Source of the DNA: Streptomyces cyaneus
Lineage (GTDB): Bacteria; Actinomycetota; Actinomycetes; Streptomycetales; Streptomycetaceae
Assembly: GCF_004028635.1 (NCBI RefSeq)
Contig: NZ_RQJW01000005.1
Location: forward strand, 620,001 to 684,000
Direction of reading: 5' to 3'
DNA: 64,000 nt
Shown: positions 47,400 through 55,856 of the stretch, in pieces
Numbering within the stretch: the first letter of the stretch is position 1
Layout: every line of letters begins with the position of its first letter
Position numbers and translations under genes: made by a program
Notes under the pieces: model-generated
Database searches by the model: none
Told to the model about the DNA's origin: nothing
The model's input: only the letters and a program-made list of their open reading frames with translations

Positions 47400-49469
47400 G
47401 TGACTGAAACCCGCAACCGGCCCCGGCACCGCAGAAGCAGGAGCGCGCTGGCGGTCGGTATCCCCCTCGCCCTGACCGCCGCCGGCACTCTGGCCTACGG
47501 CACGGACCTCGGCCTCTTCGGCGAGGACGCCCAGCAGAAGGCGTCCGCCGCGACCACCGCCGCCCCCGCCTGGGCCACTGCCACCGCCGACGGCTTCGCG
47601 TCCGTCAACTCGCTCGGCCAGAACGGCACCTACGGTGGCCGGGACGGTCAGATCGTGACCGTGAAGACGCAGGCCGACCTGGAGAAGTACGCCACGGCCG
47701 CGGAGCCCTACGTCATCGTTGTCGCCGGGACCATCAACATGAACCCGGTGGGCAAGGAGATCAAGGTCCAGTCGAACAAGACCATCGTCGGGTCCGGTAC
47801 CTCCGGGCACATCGTCGGTGGCGGCTTCTTCCTCGGTTCCGGCGTGCACAACGTGATCATCCGGAACCTCACCATCCGGGACGCGTACCAGGGCGTCTGG
47901 AACGACAAGGACCACGACTTCGACGCCATCCAGATGGACGGCGCCCACCATGTGTGGATCGACCACAACGATCTGCGGCACATGGCCGACGGCCTCATCG
48001 ACGTGCGCAAGGACAGCACGAACGTGACCGTGTCCTGGAACAAGCTGAGCAACGACAACAAGGCCTTCGGCATCGGGTGGACCGAGAATGTCGTCACCGA
48101 CATCACCATCCACCACAACTGGATCCGCGAGACCGAGCAGCGCAATCCCTCCACCGACAACGCCGCCCACGCGCACCTCTACAACAACTTCCTGGAGGAC
48201 GTGGCGGGCACCGACATCAAGTCGTCGTACGGCAACTACTCGCGCGGCAAGACGAAGATGGTCCTGGAGAACTCCTACTTCCAGGGCGTCAACAACCCCG
48301 TCATCAAGGACAGCACCGCGACGCTCGTCCAGCGCGGCAGCGTCTTCTCCGGCACCAGCGGGCGTAATGAGAGCGGGGGCACGGCCTTCGATCCGAAGAC
48401 GTACTACTCGTACACGCTCGACGCGGCGGCGAACGTGCCGTCGCTCCTCAAGTCGGGCGCGGGACCGCGCAGTTCCATCGGTACGACGGCCGCGGCGGCG
48501 AGCACCAAGGCCGCCACGACGCTCACCGTCGCCAAGGACGGCAGCGGGCAGTACACGACCGTGCAGTCCGCCGTGGACGCCGTACCCGCGAACAACGCCT
48601 CACGGGTCGTGATCGCGGTCAAGCCGGGGACGTACCGCGAGCTGGTCAAGGTCCCGGCGAACAAGCCGCACGTCACCATCCAGGGCACGGGCAGCAGCCG
48701 TAAGGACACGGTGATCGTCTACAACAACGCGTCCGGCACACCCAAGCCGGGCGGCGGTACCTACGGCACGGGCGGCAGCGCCACCGTCGCCGTCGAGGCC
48801 GACGACTTCCAGGCCCGCAACCTGACGATCAACAACGACTTCGACGAGAAGGCGAACCAGAACCTGAACGGCCACCAGGCCGTCGCCCTGCGCACCGCCG
48901 CCGACAAAGTGTTCCTCGACGGCGTCATCGTCGGCGGCGACCAGGACACCCTGCTCGTGGACACCGCGGCCAAGGACAAGCTGGGCCGCGTCTACATGAA
49001 GAACTCCTACGTCGTCGGCAACGTCGACTTCATCTTCGGCCGGGCGACGGCGGTGATCGACCGCTCTGTCATCACTCTGAAGAAGCGCTGGGACGGCTCC
49101 TCGGCCGGCTATGTCACCGCGCCCAGCACCCCCGCCAACCGCAAGGGCATCCTGATCACCAACTCCACGATCAACGGTGACGTGTCCGACCGTTCCTTCT
49201 TCCTCGGCCGCAACTGGCACGCCGGCGGTGACGCGTCCCTCGACCCGCAGACCACGGTCCGCAACAGCACGCTGAGCGCCGCCGTCAAGACCACGCCCTG
49301 GTCCGACATGGGCGGCTTCTCCTGGAAGGACGACCGTTTCGCCGAGTACAAGAACTCCGGCGCGGGCTCCGGTTCCGCAAGCTCCGACCGACCCCAGCTG
49401 ACCGACGCCCAGGCAACCGGGCAGGAGGTCGCGGACTGGTTGGGGGACTGGACGCCTACGGCTTCCTAG
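47400..49469 (+). CDS. Secreted bifunctional pectate lyase / pectinesterase
   Basis: A 689-residue exported enzyme. A basic N-terminus and signal helix are followed by a PL1-type pectate lyase (~60-360): AIQMDGAHHVWIDHNDL with the Ca-binding Asp, and RETEQRNPSTDNAAHAH with the catalytic Arg region. A CE8 pectin methylesterase domain (~375-680) then carries QAVALRTAADKVFLDGVIVG, GGDQDTLL and GNVDFIFGRATAVID with the two catalytic Asp residues, and FFLGRNWH with the binding Arg and Trp. De-esterification and cleavage of plant pectin in one chain suggest growth on plant material. The GTG at 47400 is the start. Confidence 0.92.
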   Translation: MTETRNRPRHRRSRSALAVGIPLALTAAGTLAYGTDLGLFGEDAQQKASAATTAAPAWATATADGFASVNSLGQNGTYGGRDGQIVTVKTQADLEKYATAAEPYVIVVAGTINMNPVGKEIKVQSNKTIVGSGTSGHIVGGGFFLGSGVHNVIIRNLTIRDAYQGVWNDKDHDFDAIQMDGAHHVWIDHNDLRHMADGLIDVRKDSTNVTVSWNKLSNDNKAFGIGWTENVVTDITIHHNWIRETEQRNPSTDNAAHAHLYNNFLEDVAGTDIKSSYGNYSRGKTKMVLENSYFQGVNNPVIKDSTATLVQRGSVFSGTSGRNESGGTAFDPKTYYSYTLDAAANVPSLLKSGAGPRSSIGTTAAAASTKAATTLTVAKDGSGQYTTVQSAVDAVPANNASRVVIAVKPGTYRELVKVPANKPHVTIQGTGSSRKDTVIVYNNASGTPKPGGGTYGTGGSATVAVEADDFQARNLTINNDFDEKANQNLNGHQAVALRTAADKVFLDGVIVGGDQDTLLVDTAAKDKLGRVYMKNSYVVGNVDFIFGRATAVIDRSVITLKKRWDGSSAGYVTAPSTPANRKGILITNSTINGDVSDRSFFLGRNWHAGGDASLDPQTTVRNSTLSAAVKTTPWSDMGGFSWKDDRFAEYKNSGAGSGSASSDRPQLTDAQATGQEVADWLGDWTPTAS

Positions 49470-49520
49470 GTCCTGCCGACCCCTGTTCGCTCTGAGGACG
49501 TGGCTCGGCCGTTCGGCCGG

Positions 49521-49582
49521 GCCCACCAGGCCGGAAGCCCCCGGGTTTCCGGCCTTTCGGCCGAGGTGCGGGCCTGGTGGGC
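49521..49582. terminator. Nested hairpin terminator after the pectinase gene
   Basis: Outer arms GCCCACCAGGCC (49521-49532) and GGCCTGGTGGGC (49571-49582) enclose an inner hairpin GGCCGGAA / TTCCGGCC. It lies ~50 bp after the pectinase stop. Confidence 0.75.
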
Positions 49583-49599
49583 ACGGCGAGGGTGATGCC

Positions 49600-51029
49600 A
49601 TGCGCACCACACACAAAGCCGCCCTCGCCGCCACCGGCCTGCTCGCGACCCTCTTCGTCCCCACCGTCCAGGCGCGGGCGACGCCGACCACGACTCCCGG
49701 GACGGCAGTCACTGCATCCACCCCGCCCGACCACCCCGCCACCCTCGCCCGCTACTACGACCAGCACCCCACCTGGCAGCGCTGCGGCCCGAGCAGCGCG
49801 CACTACCCCGCCGGCTTCCGGTGCGCCACGATCACCGTGCCCCTCGACTACGCACGCCCCTCCGGCCCCACCCTCCGCCTCAAGATCTCGCGCCTGCGCA
49901 CCGCCGTACCCGGCAAGCGGCACGGTGTGCTCCTGACCAATCCCGGTGGGCCCGGCAGCCCTGGCCTGAGCTATCCGGCCGGGCTGAAGGAGCAGTTCCC
50001 CAAGAGCGTCACCGACCGCTACGACCTCGTCGGCTTCGACCCGCGCGGCCTGGGCGCCAGCACCCCCCTGCGCTGCGGTCTCACCGAGCGGGAGGTGGAG
50101 TGGCCGCGCGCGTACCGCGCCGCCGCCTTCGCCGAGGACACCGCACTCGCCCGCCGGTTCGCGAGCAAGTGCACCGCACGCCAAGGCGCCCGCCTGCCGT
50201 ACCTCAACACCCGCAACACCGCCCGCGACATGGACGTCATCCGTGGTGTGCTGGGCGAGCGGAAGATCTCCTACGTCGGCTGGTCCTACGGCACCTACCT
50301 GGGCGCCGTCGGGACTGGAGCCGGCTGATCGCCCGCAAGGACGGCACCTACCACCTCGGCGCCACCCCCGCGAAGGTCCGGGCATCCTTCTCCCGGCTCG
50401 TCGCCCGTGCCGACCGCACCCCGCTCAAGTACAACGGCAGCGACTACGACTACCAGGACCGGGCCGTCACCGGCGCCGACATACGCAACTCGCTGCGGCC
50501 GATGTTCTTCAACGACCCCTACCAGGCCGCCCGCGACCTCGTCTCGCTCCGCCGGGCTCACGCCACCCGCCCGGAGCCCCGCCCGGCCGATACTCCGGTC
50601 GATGCCTACGACGCCAATAGCGAGGCGCTCCACTGGGCCATCACCTGCGCCGACAATTCCGCCTCCTGGCCTCGCGATCCGGAGCAGTACCGGCGCGACG
50701 CCCTCCGCGAGGGCGCCCGCCACCCCCTCTACGGCGACTTCGCCTCCGGTATCACCCCGTGCGCGTTCTGGCCGCGCGGCGCCGAACCGGCCACCCGCGT
50801 CGACAACACGGTCGGCGTCCTCGTCGTACAGAACCAGTGGGACTCCCAGACGCCTCTCCCCGAGGGGCGGGCCATGCATCGCGCCTTGCGCGGCTCCCGT
50901 CTGGTGGAGGTCCGGGGCGGACGGGGCCACGGGATCTACCCCGACCCCGGCTCCTGCGCCACCCGCACGGTGACCGCCTATCTGACCAGCGGGCGACTGC
51001 CTGCGGACGACGTCAAGTGCCGTTCCTGA
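49600..51029 (+). pseudogene. Secreted TAP-like alpha/beta hydrolase, disrupted
   Basis: The first frame (from ATG 49600) encodes a signal peptide and the N-terminal half of a tripeptidyl-aminopeptidase-like hydrolase, through GVLLTNPGGPGSPGLSYP and the nucleophile elbow YVGWSYGTYLGAV. It then shifts into VGTGAG and a stop at 50328. The C-terminal half continues in another frame from about 50312 (DWSRLIARKDGTYHLGATPA) to 51029, including VLVVQNQWDSQTPLPEG and RGGRGHGIYPDPGSCA with the acidic and His triad members. The usual ~50 residues between the elbow and DW-RLIA are missing, so an internal deletion not divisible by three inactivated it. Confidence 0.85.
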
Positions 51030-51172
51030 CAGGCGGGTTCGTGCTGGAAAGGTCAAAGCAGGCACGGGTGAATGCCAAGAGCCGGCCAACGCTCGATCAT
51101 GAGTTCCCCGCGCCCGCCCATGATTCAGCAATGGGAACGTTTATTTGAAGTTTCGAGCGTACGTTCCACCCC

Positions 51173-51946
51173 GTGAATTCCGACAGATCCGCCGGCTCAC
51201 AGCCGGCCAGCACTGCTCACAAGCGGTTCGCCCTCCCCTCTCTCGCCCGCCGCGCACTCCTGCGGGCCGGGCTGACCGGGGCCGCGGCACTGGGGGCCAC
51301 CGCCGCCCTCGGTACGGGCTCCGCCTCCGCCGCCCCCACCACCGGGGCCTCCGGTCGCCGCCCCAGCACTCCTCAGGAAGCCCTGCGTGAGCTCGCCGCG
51401 GGCAACCACCGCTGGCGCACCTTCCGCGAGCGGCACCCCGACGAGTCGCCCGCCGTGCGGCAGAGCCTGACGACGGGTCAGCATCCGTTCGCCCTCGTCC
51501 TCGGCTGCATCGACTCCCGGGTGCCGCCGGAGCTGGTCTTCGACCAGGGCCTCGGTGACCTGATGACCGTGCGCAGCGCCGGCGAGGTCCTGGACGAGGC
51601 CGTACTCGGCAGCGTCGCCTACGGCGTGCTCGAACTGGACATCCCGCTGGTCCTGGTCGTGGGCCACCAGTCGTGCGGCGCCGTGAAGGCGGCCGTCGCG
51701 GCGGACGAGTCGGGTGAGCGGCTGCCGGCCCACATCCAGTACATCGCCGACCAGATAGCCCCGAACATCGACCACTCCAAGACGGGCGACGCCCGCGTCG
51801 GCTCCACCATCGACGCCAACGTACGGGCCGTCCGCGCCCGCCTCGCCGCAGAGCCCGACCTCGCCGCGAAGGTGGCCGCCGGCGAACTGGCCATCGTCGG
51901 CGCCCGCTACGACCTGGACACCCAGCGCGTCCACCGCCTCGCCTGA
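51173..51946 (+). CDS. Exported beta-class carbonic anhydrase
   Basis: A 257-residue beta carbonic anhydrase. Zinc ligands and the Asp-Arg dyad are seen in LGCIDSRVPPE, and the second Cys/His pair in VVGHQSCGAVKAA. The N-terminus carries a twin-arginine-like signal (LARRALLRAGLTGAAALGATAALG, ending SASAAP), so the enzyme probably acts outside the cell as a Tat substrate. It hydrates CO2 to bicarbonate. The start is the GTG at 51173. It is followed by a hairpin. Confidence 0.9.
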   Translation: MNSDRSAGSQPASTAHKRFALPSLARRALLRAGLTGAAALGATAALGTGSASAAPTTGASGRRPSTPQEALRELAAGNHRWRTFRERHPDESPAVRQSLTTGQHPFALVLGCIDSRVPPELVFDQGLGDLMTVRSAGEVLDEAVLGSVAYGVLELDIPLVLVVGHQSCGAVKAAVAADESGERLPAHIQYIADQIAPNIDHSKTGDARVGSTIDANVRAVRARLAAEPDLAAKVAAGELAIVGARYDLDTQRVHRLA

Positions 51947-51977
51947 CGACGGCGACCTGCGGGATAACCCCGCCCGC

Positions 51978-52017
51978 CCCGGCATGCCCGACGTCAGTTG
52001 GAGCCGAGCATGCCGGG
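51978..52017. terminator. Hairpin after the carbonic anhydrase gene
   Basis: CCCGGCATGC (51978-51987) and GCATGCCGGG (52008-52017) form a perfect 10-bp stem around 20 bases, ~30 bp past the stop. Confidence 0.6.
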
Positions 52018-52072
52018 ACACCTGGACGGTCGTGCGCTCTGCCATGCCGCCCCCCTGGTCACGCCACGGCGA

Positions 52073-52563
52073 TCAAAGCCTGAGAACGAGCGTCTGCTCC
52101 GCCAACGCCCCCGCCGTCGGCCACCCGCTCGTCCTGGGAAGCGGTGCGGATACGGCCGGAGAAGTGGCGGGCGGCCAGGAGGAACAGGGGCGGTGAGCCG
52201 CTCGACCAGGTCGCCCTGCCGGTGCTTCTGGAAGAAGTGCGGCGGCAGGTCCTGGACATGCCGGAACACCTTCGCGCGCAGCCGCAGCACGAATCTCTCG
52301 GCGGTCCAGGTGGCGAGCGAGTTGCCGAGGTAGCCGACGAGCGCGCCCAGCGCGGCGACGCCCAGCCAGGCCGCCGCCGGGCCCCAGAACGCCGACAGCG
52401 AGCCGGCCTTCAGCGCGTTGTCGGTGAGCTCGGCGAACAGCAGGATCGACGCGGTCTCGGCCGGCGCGGCGACGACGACGCAGGCCACGATGGCCGCCAG
52501 CCACTCCCGATCGCCTCGCGTCAGCGGCCAGAAACGCCGGAAGGCGTCCCGGACTTCCCTCAT
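52073..52563 (-). pseudogene. ABC exporter fragment (N-terminal transmembrane part)
   Basis: From ATG 52563 (GGGAG 6 bases upstream) the frame encodes the start of an exporter-type ABC half-transporter: REVRDAFRRFWPLTRGDREWL, two helices (WLAAIVACVVVAAPAETASILL and AAAWLGVAALGALVGYL) and HVQDLPPHFFQKHRQGDLVERLT, the conserved segment before the intracellular loop. It then breaks: related sequence resumes in other frames (LLAARHFSGRIRTASQDERVAD, then ALAEQTLVLRL) and stops by ~52075. Most of the membrane domain and the whole ATPase are absent. It is non-functional. Confidence 0.8.
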
Positions 52564-52651
52564 GCTCAACTCCCTTTGCGGTCCCCGCGGACATGGCCGA
52601 GGCGGGGCCCCGGAGCGCGGACGCTCCGGTGACCCCGCCTCGTGGCGGACC

Positions 52652-52745
52652 TCAGCCCTTGTGCGCGACCGGGCGGCGCTTCGGGGCCGCCTTCTTCGGC
52701 GCGGCGGGAGCCTTGTGCTTCTTGGCGGCCGGGGCGGCGGTCTTG
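52652..52745 (-). pseudogene. Remnant of a Lys/Ala/Pro-rich C-terminal tail
   Basis: A leftward frame running out of the end of the DUF2993 gene (in a different frame) reads CKTAAPAAKKHKAPAAPKKA then APKRRPVAHKG and a TGA at 52654-52652. Such tails are typical of exported or DNA-binding actinobacterial proteins, but no gene body remains. It is probably a deletion scar. Confidence 0.4.
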
Positions 52746-52748
52746 CAG

Positions 52749-53975
52749 TTACCGGCGCCCGACCGCCAGCCCCGCCCCCTCCAACCGCACCCTGATCCCG
52801 TCCTCCTCCACCCGCACATCCCGCAGCCGCAGCTGCCCGCTCGGCGGCTCGGGCAGCCGGAAGCCCAGGGAGAGCTGGTCGGCGAGGACCGGGCGGGTGA
52901 GGCGGGGCAGGGCGTCGAGGAGGGCGGGGTCGAAGCCCAGGCGCTTGAGCAGGGCGGGGTGGTCGAGGGCCAGGTCGATGAGGTTCAGGCGCATGGCCTG
53001 GTGGAGGAAGCGCGGGGTGCCGGTCAGGTCGGTGAGCTTGGACTCGTTGCGCAGGGCCTCGCGGACGACGGAGTCGGGCACTCCCAGGCGCCGTACGACC
53101 GACGGGATCGACAGGAGCGCCTTCGCCTTGCTGGTTTCGCGGGCGAGGCGGTCCGCCGAGTCGCGGCTCAGGTGCAGGCCGTCCGTGGCGCGGGCGCCGG
53201 GGCGGTACGTGGCCAGGTCCCCGATGTCCAGGCGCATTCCGCCGATGTGCGTCGCGATGCCCCGGTCACCGTCGCGCAGGATGCGGGCCTCGGCGCGCAG
53301 GCGCAGGTCGTGTCCGGCGACCGGGAGGGTGCCGCGCGCCCGGACCCGGTCACGGCCCTGACCCGTGAACGTGACCTGGGAGGCGCCGAGTTCGCGGTTG
53401 AGGTCCGCGAAGGAGAGGAGGACGTCGCCCTCCAGCCTCGGGACTTCGGCGCCGCGCACCGCCGTCGGGCCGTCGGTGTCCAGCCGTACGTCCCGTGCCG
53501 TCGCCGTCACCTGCGCGAGCGAGATCCGGTCGGCGGCCACGTCGGGGACGGTCACCTTCACCGAGTCCAGCCGCTCGTCGGCGAGTTGGGTGAGGAAGGG
53601 GAAGCCGCCGATCTCCACCTCGGGCGCCGCGGCCAGATCGAAGCGGTTCTTGAGGGTGTCCGCCGCTCTGCGCTCGGCGTACAGGAGGGCCCAGCGGTCG
53701 GCGAGGGTGAGGAAGGCGGCGAGGACGACGAGTGCGACCACCGCCTTCAGCGCGAGGGGAAGCCCGGCGAAGCGACCTCGTCGGCGGCGCCGGCCGTTAC
53801 GGCGGTGGTTGGGCGGGGCCCAGGGATCGTCCTGGGCCGCCGCCTCGTCCTGCTCCGCCTGCTCGTCCCGTATGTCCTCGTGGAGAAACTCCTCCAGCGG
53901 ACCGTCGTCCAGACTGGCGAGCTCCTCGTAGGGGTTTGGATAGGGATGCGTGGTTATGCGGTGGGGGGTACGCAT
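52749..53975 (-). CDS. Long DUF2993 (LmeA-like) membrane-anchored protein
   Basis: A 408-residue protein. A ~70-residue acidic then Arg-rich cytoplasmic segment (NHRRNGRRRRRGRF) precedes one membrane helix (LPLALKAVVALVVLAAFLTLADRW). The DUF2993 domain starts at VEIGGFPFLTQLADERLDSV, the same GFPFLTQ motif as the shorter protein at 35.6 kb. The C-terminal repeat of the fold ends in LRLRDVRVEEDGIRVRLEG. Expected role: phospholipid binding in the envelope. The ATG at 53975 is assumed. The 3' end abuts a gene-decay zone. Confidence 0.85.
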   Translation of the reverse strand: MRTPHRITTHPYPNPYEELASLDDGPLEEFLHEDIRDEQAEQDEAAAQDDPWAPPNHRRNGRRRRRGRFAGLPLALKAVVALVVLAAFLTLADRWALLYAERRAADTLKNRFDLAAAPEVEIGGFPFLTQLADERLDSVKVTVPDVAADRISLAQVTATARDVRLDTDGPTAVRGAEVPRLEGDVLLSFADLNRELGASQVTFTGQGRDRVRARGTLPVAGHDLRLRAEARILRDGDRGIATHIGGMRLDIGDLATYRPGARATDGLHLSRDSADRLARETSKAKALLSIPSVVRRLGVPDSVVREALRNESKLTDLTGTPRFLHQAMRLNLIDLALDHPALLKRLGFDPALLDALPRLTRPVLADQLSLGFRLPEPPSGQLRLRDVRVEEDGIRVRLEGAGLAVGRR

Positions 53976-54041
53976 CGATCCATCCGATCATGCACATGCC
54001 CCCCGCCCGCAACCTGTACCGGGAGTCTGCGACCCACGTCA

Positions 54042-55856
54042 CTACAGCCCGGCCTCAGGGCCGGGTCTGTCGGAGACGAAGCGCTCGACCTCCTGGGCAC
54101 GCCGGTCCATCTGCTCGGTGATCTGCTCGGCCACGTGGGTGACCACGCTGCTCACCTCGGCGGGATCGAGCTGCGCGTTCTCCAGTGTCGTACGGATGAG
54201 CTTGCGGGCGGCCATCTCCGTCGCCTTCGGGAGAGCCAGCACGCCTCCGGCGACGGCTCCCAGCGCGCCCAAGTGCGCGAGACGCTTCGAGCTCTGCATC
54301 GCAAACCTCATCGCATAAAGGCCGAGACCCCCCATGCTTCCGATCGTCTTGAGCACGGACTGGGCACCACGCAACGTGCGCCACATGGGACGGATCCGCG
54401 CGCTGATGGCGGTGCCGATGACCCCGGGCAGGACGAGCTCAAGCATGAACTGGTCGGCCCTGATGTCGTATTTGCGGCAGATTTCCAGGGCCATGGGGGT
54501 GAGTTCGGCAGTGAGGCGTACGCGCAGGCGAGCGAGCACCTGGTCCATCCCGGTGAGCCGACGGATGAGCGCGTCGATGTCCTGTTCGTCCTCGGCATCG
54601 GCGTTGCCGTCGTCGGCCCTTTCCAGCAGGCGGGTCAGGAGGGTGTTCCTCGCCTGGTCGAACGCGTCGAGCAGGCCGGCGCGGATCTTCTCCTCGAAGT
54701 CCGGCCGATCCTTGAGCTCATGGATGTCGTGCCGGAACCGTGCCACGTTGACTCGGTGCCGTCCGACGCTGGCGAGCCCCCGGGTCACGGACTGGGAAGG
54801 GTCGCTGTCGCTCTCGACGTTGGCCTCCGGGAACGCGTCGAGACACAGCCGGCGTGCGACGGGCATACGCGATCCGCCTCCGGTGATCACCACCAGCTCG
54901 GGCTCCGTCGCGCCGAGCAGGCCCCGCACCTCCGTCAGCACGTCCGAAAAGCCCTCGGCCCAGCCGCCCGGCCCACGCACGACGCGCCCTGGAATGTCCA
55001 CGCCCCTGAGCCAGCCCAAAGAGGGGCCCAGGAAGGGGGTGAACCGGGGGTCACAGCCGACCTGGAGATCCTGGAGGCGGACATCCGTCCCGGTGAACTG
55101 CGCTTCCTTCGCCCGGCGGCACGCGAGCAGCAGCATCTCCTCCCCCGAGTCGTCCCGGCCAAGAGCCGTGGTGAACTTTTCGTCCCCCGCGAACGCCTCC
55201 CGCACCATCCTGGCGAGCTCCCGGTCGATCACGGCACAGCCCAGATCGGAGCCCACCGGAAGGTTCCTGGGGATCAGGTCCTCGACGAACGTGAAGTCGG
55301 TCGTGGAGGAGCCGATGTCGACGACCAGGACCCGGTCGAGCCGGCGTTCCTCCCGCCGTCCGCCTCTTCGGTCCCTGACGTGCACGAGCGCCGACTGGGA
55401 CTCCGCCACGAGCCGCACGGGAACGTTCATCGACGAAAAGTGCCTGGCGTACGTCGCCACCGATACGTCGTCCCAGCCCGTGGGGTGACCGACGTACACC
55501 ACGCAGTTCCCCCTGACCTCGGGGTGCCGGGACAGGAACTCGGTGAGGAGGATCTGGGCGAACTGGACGGCTTCCGGGACGGCCAGGTCCTGCGGGTCCG
55601 GCCGGGACTTGAAGTTGACGCTGAAGTGCAGGACGTTCTGCGCCATCACGGCCGCTTCGCCGATGACGTACCGGTATCCGCCCTGGTCCATGCGCTCGCG
55701 CCCCAGGGCCGTCACGATGGCGGCGCCGTCGGTTCCCCTGGTGTAGACCCGCGCTTTGCTCCGCCCGTGGGTCGGCAACCAGCACAGGGAGCTCTCCCCG
55801 TCTCCGAGGTCCAGGCCGACCGCGTACCCGATGTCGGATTCGGTGTCATGCGCCAT
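54042..55856 (-). CDS. Hsp70/actin-like ATPase with a unique C-terminal half
   Basis: A 604-residue protein. Residues ~8-370 are an Hsp70-type ATPase: phosphate-1 loop YAVGLDLGDGESSL (11-24), phosphate-2 loop VVDIGSSTTDFTFV (178-191), adenosine motif VVITGGGSRMP (322-332) and the usual closing DPSQSVTRGLASVG. There is no canonical substrate-binding beta-sandwich. Residues ~375-604 are instead helical, with hydrophobic stretches (LELVLPGVIGTAISARI and GALGAVAGGVLALP) that could touch membrane. The start overlaps the KAP NTPase gene by 11 bp, so the two are coupled. Its function is unknown; it is not DnaK. Confidence 0.85.
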   Translation of the reverse strand: MAHDTESDIGYAVGLDLGDGESSLCWLPTHGRSKARVYTRGTDGAAIVTALGRERMDQGGYRYVIGEAAVMAQNVLHFSVNFKSRPDPQDLAVPEAVQFAQILLTEFLSRHPEVRGNCVVYVGHPTGWDDVSVATYARHFSSMNVPVRLVAESQSALVHVRDRRGGRREERRLDRVLVVDIGSSTTDFTFVEDLIPRNLPVGSDLGCAVIDRELARMVREAFAGDEKFTTALGRDDSGEEMLLLACRRAKEAQFTGTDVRLQDLQVGCDPRFTPFLGPSLGWLRGVDIPGRVVRGPGGWAEGFSDVLTEVRGLLGATEPELVVITGGGSRMPVARRLCLDAFPEANVESDSDPSQSVTRGLASVGRHRVNVARFRHDIHELKDRPDFEEKIRAGLLDAFDQARNTLLTRLLERADDGNADAEDEQDIDALIRRLTGMDQVLARLRVRLTAELTPMALEICRKYDIRADQFMLELVLPGVIGTAISARIRPMWRTLRGAQSVLKTIGSMGGLGLYAMRFAMQSSKRLAHLGALGAVAGGVLALPKATEMAARKLIRTTLENAQLDPAEVSSVVTHVAEQITEQMDRRAQEVERFVSDRPGPEAGL

